Origin: Mactra quadrangularis
Lineage: Eukaryota; Mollusca; Bivalvia; Venerida; Mactridae
Direction: 5' to 3'
Assembly (NCBI GenBank): GCA_025267735.1
Contig: CM046307.1
Span: 49,643,395 to 49,707,394, forward strand
DNA length: 64,000 nt
How positions within the stretch are numbered: position 1 is the stretch's first letter; the number at the start of each line of letters is the position of its first letter. The position numbers and the translations under genes are program-made. The notes under the pieces were generated by a model, which was given only the letters and a program-made list of their open reading frames with translations, did not search any database and was not told where the DNA came from. Shown here one piece after another: positions 24,501 to 33,626 of this stretch.

Positions 24501-27500
24501 CCTCACATTAGCTCTTTGTAAGCGCTTATATGAGTTAAAAAGAACAGATGAGATTGCTGATGCCTTTAGACTGTCGACGGCAAATAGAGAAGAAAATAAC
24601 CGCCAACATTGGTGGTCTTCAATCACTTACCATTCCATTGAGGTTGAAATCTTTACCAAAAACATTTCGAACTCCTCCGCCACGTCTATTTTCATGTCCA
24701 ACGCCATCCCATATCTCTCCTTCTAAACAAGGATGTGCTACGTTGTAACCATTTGGTATTTTATCTCTGAATGATGAATAGGCTAAACATGATGTCAGTA
24801 GAAGACAAGCTGCCACCAATCTGTAACATACAATGTACCAGGGCTGTTAGAAAAGTATCCGGAAAGCTTTTATAACTATACTAATCGCGATGAAATTTTC
24901 AACACAGGTACTTTAAGGAATTATGCTTATGGTCTGGCAGCTTTTTTTTTATTATGCGTTTCCTACAGTCACTATGGCAACGTGGGAAACGTCGAGCGGG
25001 ACAACTTAGTTTAATTGGGTAAATGATCGCATATTTACCTGTCAGTCCTTATAATCTCGATTACGCTTTCGTCGAACATTCGTTATCTCGATCGAAAATC
25101 GAAAGCCCCGGGTTTTTTCTTTTTGATCTACATTACAAGTTTATGCTTAGCTCGATTTTTTCTTTCGACTTTTTCTTTTTCTCGAACTTACATTTGAGAA
25201 TGAAACGTCCTTACATATTTCATTGTGATTTTATTTTCATTTTAGCTCGCATTTTTTAAATTCTGTATATCTTCAAAATAAGGAATAATGGGTGTATTCG
25301 CAATACTCTGGCCGAACTATCGGTTTCAATATAACCAAAAGAAAGTGTGCGTAGCTAAAGAAAATAAAAGATTTCCGCCAGCGACGATAAAAAATACTGC
25401 GATCTTAGCACGTTTTGGTAGTGTGTGTCCGATTTAGTTGAATACCTGGTGTGTGTTTTATTTCTAAAATCATGATTCAGATTAAGCATACAATCTTAAT
25501 CATGATATTGATGATAATAAAACATCTTGATTTGGCTTTATTTGGGGGTTTCTTAGTTCTTTCGGGTTTCCTTTGACGTTTTAAAGTTCTTTGGGTTTTT
25601 TCGAGGATTTTCGACGGACCCTAATGGTGTCAACATGCGAAGGCTCTGCTGTCAGTGCATTCGGAACAACGTCAATGATCATCTTCGAATATATATGTTT
25701 ATCTAAGTAGAAGATTGCCAAGGTAGTTCCTAATGCTGTCAGTGTCAGATCCGCCATCTTTGATTGTATTTTAATCGAGCTTGGAGCTTGATTAGTATGA
25801 TTTGAGAACATGTTCAAGATTCTATTAAAACGACTTAATCACAATCATGATCGGTTATCCAGATTCGGATTCGTGTTAAAAACACACCCCTGGTTTGATA
25901 AGGGTTTGATTGGCGCACTTTGGGAATCGTACTGCATGTGTCATAAATAGGTATACCCGATCACATGATAGGTTTAAACAACTGAAAAATGTAAACCAAA
26001 TCTTTATTTCATTCGGTCAAAAAGTTATTACAAAATATTAAATTAAATGATTTCATTGCTCATTCATTCGTATGGGCTTTTACACAATATCAGATAGGTA
26101 TCGTAAAAATGAAGAAATAGAACTTCTAAATCTATAATTATTTTACCAAGGCCTATGGTCAAACGGGTATGTATTTACTTTTAAAATTAAATGACCAGAC
26201 TACGTGTATAATTGAAACGCTCTTCAGGGTTTATTTGCATTGTATTTTCAGTTAACATACGCTTTATATTTTTATACTTGACCAATAAAGCCTGTTTACT
26301 TTTACGACATAGCTAATTCTGCTTTCTTATGGCACATAAGCCTGACCTTAGTTTGACATTTTTGAGGTCCTATATTTTAGCTTTCATAATACACGCTAGA
26401 GACGTTGGTCATCGATATCATATGACACAGTATCAATGGGTCATTTTCTAGGGCATCAAATATTTATTACGTCATTTTGTGTATTTACATTCAATAGGGA
26501 TCCGTATCCTTACCATTTACACCTAATTTTGACACACAATTTATTCAATTTATAAATTGCGAATGCAACTGTATTGATTTTGTCTGGAAATCTTGAGTTT
26601 TTTAAACGTACTAAAGCATCTGTCCTCCGATTTTAAACTATGAAGCGTCGCAAAAATCTAAAGATCGCAATAGTTACGGTAGAGACGAAATAATTGAAAC
26701 GTGTGCGTTCGTGGAAGATTTTCACATTTAAGAGATTTCTTTAAAACTCTAAATAATTGTAAATAACATCTACCTTTTTTGATTTATGATTTATAATTCT
26801 TTATAAGTTTGTAGCTTCGTTGTTTGGCGACTAGTTTTCCCTTTTAAAGTTTGAGAACGAAATACTAAATTGTCTTGACAGCGAAAAAGAGTTATCTTAA
26901 TTATTTATGACATTAGACCACTAGTTTTGATGATCATAATAGTGGAACTTTACTGTATAAGTATAAATAAAATATATAAAATAAAAACAGGAAATTGAGT
27001 TCTTGATATTCCAACTTATGGGGCTAAACTAAATAAAAGCCTAGTGGCATTTCATTGAAAAAACTTGTTCACATGTCATATCATTTAACCCGTGAACGAA
27101 AAGAAGAAGAAGACATCATTTAGCCTAGGCATTTTCTTGAACAAGTTATCCATGAGATATTTCATTTTATTATCAGCCTACAAAATTATGACGTTAGTGG
27201 TTGCCCGAACAGGTCGATTTAGCAGCGAAACACTATTTCTTGTTTCTAGAATTTGGTTGCCCAAAAGAAAATTTTGGGTTACCCGAACTAAAATGTGATT
27301 GTCCCGGGCAACCAGACACCCACTAAATTCGTAGACTGGTATATACATGTACATAAAAAAGTAAAAATTTTTTTTACTAAAAATAATAGTCAATGAAAGG
27401 CATACTTTCCTATTTAATGCACAATTTGATTCAAAGAAAATTAAATGCAATTTTAAAAAATATAAAATTGTAATGTATTCAGAAGTTTAAATAACAAATG

Positions 27501-27606
27501 TCAGAGTCATACTTATAGTGGAAAAAGAATTAATTTTTATTCATGTGTAGCAGATTTTAAGAAGAAAAAAAGACATTTTCAAAAATTCTCACCTTAATTC
27601 CTCCAT
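12232..27606 (-). CDS. Secreted temptin-domain / copper type II monooxygenase (MOXD1/DBH-like), 11 coding exons
   Basis: Exons, 5' to 3': 27593-27606, 24631-24820, 24086-24218, 22857-22952, 22368-22544, 21347-21516, 20372-20615, 18990-19083, 17488-17651, 13864-13954, 12232-12565. Together they give 1707 nt, 568 aa. Residues 1-18 are a signal peptide (MEELRLVAACLLLTSCLA). Residues 19-113 are a temptin domain (IPNGYNV.HPC, GVGHENRRGGG, then SLCNKDSDGDGKTNGEELGD). Residues 145-430 are the two copper monooxygenase domains of the PHM/DBH/MOXD1 family. All six copper ligands are present: His194-His195, His262 in HHWNNP, His337 and His339 in HMH, and Met411 in DEMC. The family hydroxylates small substrates with O2 and ascorbate in the secretory pathway; the substrate here is unknown. 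The C-terminus ends in a hydrophobic run (IGLVIATIILMISLF), suggesting a GPI signal. The temptin domain stands where MOXD1 carries DOMON. Confidence 0.9.
13026..13262 (+). mobile_element. tRNA-derived SINE, family 2, copy 1
   Basis: GATCCAGTGGTAGGAAGC acts as A-box and GGGTTTGATTCCCGA as B-box. The family body follows: ACTGCTAATTTCCTTGAGCA, then CACCCAGGTGTATATGGGTG, GGGATTGCCTGCCTG and ATTATAAAGTCAGCTTAACA. The copy at 34705-34960 matches throughout. It sits in the last intron of the temptin-monooxygenase gene. Confidence 0.8.
13565..13858. repeat. (AAC)n/(CAA)n-type microsatellite tract
   Basis: About 290 bp of AAC, AAT and AGC triplets on the plus strand. It directly precedes, in genome coordinates, the donor of exon 13864-13954, so that exon's intron begins with GTT/TTG triplets on the sense strand. 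Long Asn/Gln or Val/Cys frames across it are composition artefacts. Confidence 0.9.
14848..15134 (-). mobile_element. tRNA-derived SINE, family 1, with 14-bp target-site duplication
   Basis: On the minus strand the element starts CCCGGGTCGATAGCGCAG (A-box region), has GGGTTCGAATCC as B-box, the shared body, and a GGCGTTAACTCC end followed by an A-rich tail (TTTTTTTATTTATT on the plus strand). The flanks TCGATAGATATATC at 14834-14847 and 15135-15148 are identical, a retroposition signature. Confidence 0.9.
15889..15973. repeat. Fold-back element, family A copy 2
   Basis: The left arm contains TCTCATACCCAGAGGCTATC, as in the 3202 copy. The right arm, GAGAAGATAACTTCTGGGTA and onward, pairs with it imperfectly, and the outer CTCACTCATT and AATAAGACTCAC extend the stem. 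Confidence 0.65.
16545..16600 (+). mobile_element. SINE tail fragment
   Basis: TGTGATATGACTTATTTATAAAATG is followed by TGTTGATATGGCGTTAAACC, the 3' end of the SINE tail shared by families 1 and 3. The head is absent. Antisense frames over 16298-16543 next to it match nothing recognisable. Confidence 0.5.
17027..17479. mobile_element. hAT-like MITE inserted next to a splice donor
   Basis: The ends TAGGGCTGTGG and CCGCAGCCCTA are inverted (10 of 11). They are flanked by 8-bp direct repeats ATTCTTAC (17019-17026) and GTTCTTAC (17480-17487), 7 of 8 identical, as for hAT elements. No transposase is encoded. The interior has GATC-rich stretches such as ATCGCGATCC. The right flank repeat is also the donor of the exon 17488-17651 (GTAAGAAC on the minus strand). 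Confidence 0.75.
17701..17962 (+). mobile_element. tRNA-derived SINE, family 1
   Basis: The head GGTAGCGCAGTTGGTAGTG, B-box GGGTTCCAATCCCACC and the shared motifs GAGGTTATACCCTTCCATGA, GAGTACTGGTTATAGACAAT and GGCGTTAAATCT are all present. It lies about 50 bp upstream, in sense, of exon 17488-17651. No clear target-site duplication was found. Confidence 0.85.
18411..18606. mobile_element. MITE of the AACGTT family, copy 1
   Basis: The ends CGTGTTCAGTTAACT and AGTAGTTACTGAACACG are inverted. The left part continues GAACGTTCCAAAATGTTCCG, as in the elements at 20689 and 27826. The interior contains GGGTTGAGTTGTCTTCGGGT (18538-18557), also found, with one difference, at the inner ends of the large inverted repeat at 46098/46451. 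Confidence 0.6.
18605..18890 (-). mobile_element. GGGG-rich MITE, inverted copy
   Basis: This is the reverse-oriented partner of the element at 19981-20301. It shares, as complement, AACATAGATTTAATGG, the GTAGTTTTTATTA stretch and AATGTGTATAATGTGGTTGT. Its ends are runs of G and C (GGGGGTCAGGGGGTCC and GGACCGCCCCTG). The short GAAAAGTTCGGAC motif is repeated near the right end. Confidence 0.7.
19164..19524. mobile_element. TIR-bounded minisatellite element with direct flank repeats
   Basis: The ends GTATTTGAAGACAGCAGTAA and, inverted, GTACGTGAAGACAGCAGTAA are 22-bp terminal repeats differing at two positions. Between them lie about seven tandem units of the type CTGCTGTACTGCCGA.AATTC, about 36-55 bp each. 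The element is flanked on both sides by TATAATGGGAT (19153-19163 and 19527-19537), which looks like an 11-bp target-site duplication. It lies just outside the exon 18990-19083. Confidence 0.75.
19847..19940 (+). repeat. Short tandem array, three units of about 33 bp
   Basis: TTGATTCATTATAATAGTTA followed by GCGACAATGCTC is repeated three times with few changes (AATAGTTAGCGATAAT and AATAGCTAGCGACAAT in the later units). Confidence 0.8.
19981..20301 (+). mobile_element. GGGG-rich MITE
   Basis: The left end AGGGGCCGATCCAG and the complement of the right end, AGGCGGATCTAG, are imperfect inverted repeats. Inside, G-runs on the left (GGGGGTGGGTGGGTGGGG) and C-runs on the right (GACCCCCCTGACCCCCC) face each other. 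It has no coding capacity. A diverged inverted copy sits at 18605-18890. Confidence 0.7.
20689..20800. mobile_element. MITE of the AACGTT family, copy 2
   Basis: AGCCTGTTAAATTACCCTAA at 20689 is inverted as TTAGGGTAATTGAACAGGCT ending at 20800. Inward both arms read CGTTCCAAAACGTTTCG and the complement of it, then ATGTATCG. The sequence AACGATACATTCGG is shared with the element at 27826. Confidence 0.8.
20814..20900 (+). pseudogene. LINE-type reverse transcriptase fragment
   Basis: In frame from 20823, codons read NLTLHLAFTDFSKAFDQVPH. FTDFSKAFDQVPH is the classic non-LTR reverse transcriptase motif around the first catalytic aspartate. Only about 28 codons are recognisable and the frame soon ends, so it is a dead fragment abutting the MITE at 20689-20800. 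Confidence 0.65.
24821..27592 (-). other. First coding intron of the temptin-monooxygenase gene
   Basis: It separates the 14-nt first coding exon from the temptin exon. It holds a decayed fold-back around 25660-25745 (CGGAACAACGTCAATGATCA against GATTGCCAAGGTAGTTCC, related to 32190-32255), a TIR-like fragment near 26940-26955 (AGTGGAACTTTACTGTA) and the family B fold-back at 27174. No additional exon is needed to keep the reading frame. Confidence 0.6.
27174..27338. repeat. Fold-back element, family B copy 2
   Basis: CAGCCTACAAAATTATGACG at the left and its diverged complement ACTAAATTCGTAGACTGG at the right enclose GTGGTTGCCCGAACAGG and GTCCCGGGCAACCAGACACC, the same order as in the 3462 copy. 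Confidence 0.75.
27593..27606 (-). CDS. 14-nt first coding exon of the temptin-monooxygenase gene
   Basis: ATGGAGGAATTAAG followed by the donor GTGAGA encodes M-E-E-L and two bases of Arg5. Joined to the acceptor at 24820/24821 it gives MEELRLVAACLLLTSCLA, a good signal peptide. The exon 24631-24820 alone has no ATG (its first full codons are TTG GTG GCA), so an upstream start is required. The phase fits exactly, but no transcript evidence is available. Confidence 0.7.
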
Positions 27607-27825
27607 GGTCCAGCAGTAGTTTTGAAATGATCTGATGTTTGCCTAGTCAGTCTACCCTGGTCCAATACAACCCAATTATATAAGTATAAAATAGGCTAGG
27701 GCAAAACATTGTTGGTGTTTTATGACACTTATAGGTACTTAAAGAAGTTCCCAGTACTTAACCTTATTCGTATGGTTTAGCCACAATTGACCATAAAATT
27801 CATATAGTGTCGTATACATGTATCA

Positions 27826-28032
27826 GGGCTGAGTTCAGTTACCGCGAACGTTACAGAACGTTACATAACGATACATTCGGAACTCCTCGGCCATATAATT
27901 GTTTACTTTAACACCGGTAGTTTCAAAATAGCGTCTAAATATGTCCAAAATTATTCGCAGCAAATGATCGAGGAGTTCCGAATGTATCGTTACGAAACGT
28001 TCTGTAACGTTCGCGGTAACTGAACTCAGCCC
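27826..28032. mobile_element. MITE of the AACGTT family, copy 3, with long terminal inverted repeats
   Basis: GGGCTGAGTTCAGTTACCGC at 27826 is repeated in inverse at 28013-28032. The inversion continues for about 65 bp through AACGTTACAGAACGTTAC, AACGATACATTCGGAACTCC and TCGG with only a few mismatches. The interior is about 75 bp and non-coding. Confidence 0.88.
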
Positions 28033-28112
28033 AGGTCAAGCGTGATTTGGTGCTTAAAATATTGTACTTGTCCAATCAGTAGGTGAATAAAGTGAATCAT
28101 AATTATACGTAG

Positions 28113-28242
28113 GGTTATCAAACAGGGCAAGTGTGCCTTAAGGAAGATATCTGCACATTTGCTTAGGTATTGGCCCGAAAGCTAATGCCGAAGAAAGTGT
28201 GCCGATATCGACTTAAGGCACACTTGCCCTGTTTCATAACCT
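28113..28242. mobile_element. 130-bp MITE with near-perfect 30-bp terminal inverted repeats
   Basis: GGTTATCAAACAGGGCAAGT followed by GTGCCTTAAG at the left is mirrored by CTTAAGGCACACTTGCCCTG followed by TTTCATAACC at the right, with one mismatch. No coding capacity. Confidence 0.85.
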
Positions 28243-28685
28243 TTTTATTGCATATATTGACCAATGCATGTAAAGATGATTCTTCTAAAACAAAAATACA
28301 ATTTTTTTCTCGTGTTGCACGTTGACGTTACGTCACATGTATTGTTTTGTTATTTGAATGCCGAAACGTAGAAATCTAATGCACACTTATTATAAAACGT
28401 AAGTCTAGTTGTTGATGATCTTTTTTCACTATAAAAAACATAAGTCGTAAAATTAGATAGCTTCTTGTTGCTAATTACGGAACGAATTTTACGTGCGGAA
28501 AGTTTGTCGTTGTTGGGATGCAGGTGCGTAATGACCGGATGTTGCCACTAGGAAGTGAGCCAAATATTGATATTTTGGCACACTTGTTCAATACTGGAAT
28601 ATATTGCCCACATTGAGGCTATATTGGCACATTTTCACGTCAATTTTGTTACTATTTATTGTAACATATGCAATAAATGTAAATA

Positions 28686-28853
28686 CAGTGAAGTTCCGCT
28701 ATTAAGACCACTTTTTGTTATTTTAAAATCATGCAATTTTTGACAATTACTAAGACCCAAATGCTTAATTTGTGAGCAAAAGGGTCTCTATAATAAGACC
28801 GTTTCACTATTAAGGCCATTGGTTTCGCTGGTCTTAATAGCGGAACTTTACTG
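28686..28853. mobile_element. Tc1/mariner-like MITE flanked by TA
   Basis: CAGTGAAGTTCCGCTATTAA followed by GACCA is inverted at the right as TGGTCTTAATAGCGGAACTT followed by TACTG. Both outer flanks are TA (28684-28685 and 28854-28855), the target duplication of Tc1/mariner. Shorter relics with the same end occur near 26940-26955 and 33058-33075. Confidence 0.82.
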
Positions 28854-31800
28854 TAGTGCATACATGTACATGTATATATGTACACTGTAAATGTACATAG
28901 TAAAAGGTAATATTTTATGCTTTTAAACTAACTTAACTTTAAAATTACTATAATAATTCACCCTAAATATATTGGATTTAATAGAACCGGGCATAGTTGT
29001 AAACGCAATCGAAAATCGGTCATGTTTAATGCATGGGGTAATATTGGCGACTAGCCTTTACACTCCAAATATTGACCCCGCCAATAACATCCTAAAAACG
29101 CCAATATTTGAACCCGCCAATTTAACAATGGGGGTCTTATGATTTTTTACACTGTGGTTGGTATAATTCCAATTTTACTTTGTTAAGTTAAAACTTTTAA
29201 AGTTAAATATCACACCACTATGAAACATAGTCAAATCTTTATTTTATTAATACCAGAAGAAAGTTAAAAGGAGTCACGATTTATTTAGAATTATGCTATT
29301 TCATGCGTACATTCATATTTTATTTTTACATACCATATTTGCATAGCGCTCTTTTCATATCGAAGTTGTATGTATGTTCAGAATCGCTTTATATAATAGT
29401 CAATTTTGAGTGTTATGCCTTAGTCCTTAAAATCGTGGCTTGTTGCGGACCCGCACGTGCGAACAGTCGTATGCCGTGGAAGCCTTGCGTATTAAGGTAA
29501 CGGTACGCACATGGCACAAACCAACACACCCGTACCGAGCCGTAGCTGGAAGATATGCATGTTTAAAACATACTCGGCCACTATTGTGTTCACGATTTGA
29601 CTTTGAAAATGATATGTGTATCCATGGCTCATCTCACAGACCCTGGTAAAAACGTAACAGTCCGTACGGGTACGCAAGAGTTCGTACGGCTCCTTGCGGA
29701 GCTTGATCGCACGGCGCCCGAACGGTGCCCTCACGGCTATTTTTATGTTTATGGGACTGTAGCATTATATACCGCTTTTAACAGGGTTTTAATTTAAAAC
29801 AAATGTTGTAAGATTTGCGTATGGAATGTGAAAAAGCGGATGGATCAAATTAGATCTTGTCTGCTCTGTAGCTCTTGAAGCCCCTAAAGGATTGTGAAGA
29901 AACTTGGAAAAAATGTTCACCACATTGAGTGTGGCGTACAGAGTGCAGGCTTCCTCATGTCACGGGGGTTGGGGATCAAAGATCATTTACGGTTTTTCGT
30001 AATTTAAAGACAGTCTGATTTTCAAAAGACTTTTCCATGCATACCCTGTAACTCCTAAACCTTTAGAAGAATTTCTGTCTGAGAAAACTTTCTACTTATT
30101 TTTATGTAACATTGTTTTAGTTTTGACTAAATATTGTTGGAAGTCGAGCAGCCTGCTCTTGTAGGCCGTGCTCTAATTACTAGATGCAATGCTATCAAAA
30201 CGCAAATATTACACGCTTGGTTTTATGGTATTGTTAAGTTCCTTGGTTACTAGTATATCTTACTACAAATGCTTTAAATTGATTAATACGCTTTCAAGTT
30301 GCGATAGCGCACTAGGTCACATGTCTTTTACACCGTTATTAAAATAAACAACAACAGAATATTATATTATTTTCGAATTGGAGAACTAAATAGAAATATG
30401 TATATACTAATTAAGATTTGTATAAAATGGTTCTTTACCAATTAGTGCATTTAGTCAAGCGGTGTACAATAACAACTAATAGGTCAGCAAACATTTGGGT
30501 TTTTTTGCCGATTTTTTCTTTTTATGGAAATTAATTGAATGACATCAAAATGTGCATAAAATAACAACTATTTTCCTCATTGTAGAAATCCAACTGCTTC
30601 TCTGAATTTTGATCGTTAGCTTTAAATAAATACTTTGCAGAAAAATTGAGTCAAGTAAAAAACTAGGTTATGTGCAAAAATGATTTGTGCACAAGATTCC
30701 GAGTTAGCAATTACAAATCACCGGTTAATTTGGGATTTTGGACATTGAAATATAACAGATATCTTATGTCCTTCTTGGAATTTATCTTTTTGCTGTTTTT
30801 TTTAATTTGACGCAAAACAAGTACTCGTTTACGTATTTAATATCACTTGACTGTATTCCGTGTTCATGGAAACCCAATATAATTTCTTCAGCAATTTGTC
30901 GCGAACCTTTATCGTCTATCTAAATGGATGGGTTATTTATATCTATTTAAAATCTTTAAACTTTCGTCTTTTTTGAAGGCCGCATATCCGACGGAGACAG
31001 TTGATATTGTAACAAAATGTCACACGTAATATATGTAAGTTATATACAGTACCTTCCAAAGGCAATTTGACAGAGTCCTGTTTTTAGGACACACGATTGT
31101 CATATGCCCCCCCCCCCCAAAAAAAAATGTCAAAAGCAAATCTCAAAATCAATTTTTTTTATTAATGAACATGTTATTCTAAATGAATTACCTCCTATTA
31201 AAATTATAATTAAAATATAGTACTCGCAGTAGGCAATGTTAGTTTTTTTCATCTGTCTAAAAACTTTAGGAGGGCACTGTATATTCTATTCAATTAAATT
31301 TACTTCAATAAAGACATTAGGGTCTGTAACTCTGTGTACCTTATATATCATTTTAATGCAATAAATATGTAAGAAGATTCGTGTAATCAAGCCCGGTTGA
31401 GAAATGGAGTGATCGATCATTAACGCAAGTTATCAATTCTGCTAAAGAAAAGAAAATCAGCAGAGAAAGAACGTTCTTCCTATGAAATTTAACTTTGAGA
31501 CATTTAAGTTTTGCTTAAGTTCCTGACCATGGTTTGCAAATAATGCATTCGTCGGAGCGGACGGACCCTGGTTAAACACTAAACGCCAAAAATCAATTCA
31601 TCATCATCATCATCATCTACAGAGATTCGTAAGTTTGGCTAGTTTATCCGATAACAGATAAAAAAGTTAATTGAGGGCAAGTTCAATATTGTTCACTAAT
31701 AACCACTAATGTGTATCAAACAACAGAAAATTATTTTTACAAAATGTCTTTACGCTGTGTCCACTAGAATTTAAAATCAATGAGTTCTTTACATTTTGAA

Positions 31801-32184
31801 ATTTACGTACAGTGAAGCATAACCAGTCATGACTTCACACACTTAAAAACTCTAGGTGTGGGTTTTAATTTGATGGAAATAAGTAATGCCAATATTGACC
31901 GATGCCTTATATAAATGAACAATAGGTCAACAAGTATTGTGATTTGTTTGCGCTCTCACTTTTGGTATTCTTTCAATTGCAAAAAGACCTATATGTAATA
32001 CAGCCGTGAAGAGCTTACGCTCTAGAACCATTTGGCTAAAATATTAACTAAATTTCGTAAAGTGAAGCAAAAATCAACAAGCATACGTAAGCACTGTATG
32101 CATTTGTATGTCAACCCAAATTCAAACGGATTTGTCTAAGAATCATGGAAATTGCTAAGTAGTTATGATTTTTGTATGTGTCAA

Positions 32185-32257
32185 TCGGAACAACCTCGGC
32201 GATCATTTTCGTAGATATCTGCGTAGAAGATTGCCGAGGTAGCTCCGAATGTGTAAG
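32185..32257. repeat. Fold-back element
   Basis: TCGGAACAACCTCGGCGATC pairs with GATTGCCGAGGTAGCTCCGA around a loop of about 30 bp. A diverged relative lies at 25660-25745, and the element at 27826-28032 shares TCCGAATGT. Confidence 0.6.
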
Positions 32258-33440
32258 TGTATCGTTTAAACCGGAAGTTACAAGTATAACGTAATTGGTC
32301 CGTTATCTCCATAACATAAACTTTAAACTTTTTCATTTGATTAAACGCCTATTTCTATATTATATATTCAATGGCGTTGTACAAAAAAGTTATAAAAAAT
32401 AAATACATGTAAGTAAAAACCCTCCACCATAAAAACATAATGTATATACAATAACACAAAACAAAATAAAAAAAGCCTTTATATTTCATATTTTTGGACC
32501 TACATCCTTCATAGATCATGATTCCACTTAATTTGACATTTTTATCACTAATTTCTTATTTATTTCTATTTATTTGATATTGAAAATTGTTGTCCTGAAC
32601 AGTATAACATTATGCTACTGCATGTTAACCGGACATGTCCTGAACAGTGTATAACATACCCCAGCACCAACGAATCAAACCAATGCACTTGTGAAAGGAG
32701 TTCAGTGCTTGCTTACATTACATGCGTAGGTCTTCACCCTATGTATCCAACATGTCTTCTGCGTAAGTCTTCAAATTGCTTCTGCGTAAAAAAACTTTTA
32801 TTTCGTGATTTTAGTTTCTATGTTACTTGATTTGTCCCGCTAATACCATTTATAGCAACAGTTTGCCTATGTATGGCCTATATATGCGAGCGAAGGTTTC
32901 AATTTAGCTGCTTAGGTCACGCCACTTGGACTTTTGAGCAGAGGAGGTAGTTTAATACATCTGAAATTTTATACAATGTAGGTCTCCTTAATGACTATTT
33001 CCTACATAATTAAGTCCTTCCGGAAACATTTTAGGACATTATTGCGCATTTGTTACACAGTAAAGTTCCGATATGAAGGACACTTTGGTTATTGCAAATT
33101 TGACGATTTTTATGTCCCAAATTTATGCTGAATATGAGAACACAAGGGTTCTCAACTTTTCATATTAAAAACAAATCCGCTTTTAATATCATTGGTTTTG
33201 ATGGTCACAATAATTTTTTGTCTAAGTTTCGTGGAGTACGTACGTTCACCAATTTTACAGCTATAATCCCCCTGGTCATCGAACTATTTGTATCTATCTA
33301 TCAATGTCCATGGAGAGATTTTTACTCTACTCAATGCAGCCGTCATGTTAGTGCAACGGAATTATATCACCCTCGCAGGTACGCATTTACGCCTAGATAG
33401 AGTAAAGCAATCGCATGATAATTTCATGCTGAATTAAATT

Positions 33441-33500
33441 AGCAGTGTCCCTGGTGGGGTTCGAACCCGAGACCTAATAATCTTTTAGCACGCGTCCTAC
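33441..33500 (-). mobile_element. SINE family 2 fragment
   Basis: AGCAGTGTCCCTGGTGGGGT followed by TCGAACCCGAGACC is the reverse of a tRNA-derived head with its B-box. It continues into CCTACTTCATG, resembling the start of the family 2 copy at 13020. It is truncated. Confidence 0.5.
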
Positions 33501-33626
33501 TTCATGTTGATTTATATTTATTTTAAATTTCACGAGATCCTATGTCAAAGTGAACTAAAATTGCATAACAAACCAGCGTTCCATCTGTTTATTTATTTTC
33601 CATAAAAGCTACATTGACCAAGATTC

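Larger units (their letters stand above)
27607..33626. other. Intergenic region, repeats only
   Basis: It lies between the divergent end of the temptin-monooxygenase gene and the 3' end of the astakine-like gene. It holds three complete MITEs (27826, 28113, 28686), a fold-back near 32185-32257, a (CAT)n tract at 31600-31617 and a reversed SINE family 2 fragment near 33441-33500. A GC-richer patch lies at 29450-29740 with overlapping short frames on both strands but no recognisable protein. Confidence 0.6.

Noticed and set aside
29440..29800. Several overlapping frames in a GC-richer patch
   Set aside because: Frames on both strands are of similar length, none shows a domain or splice context, and codon patterns look random.
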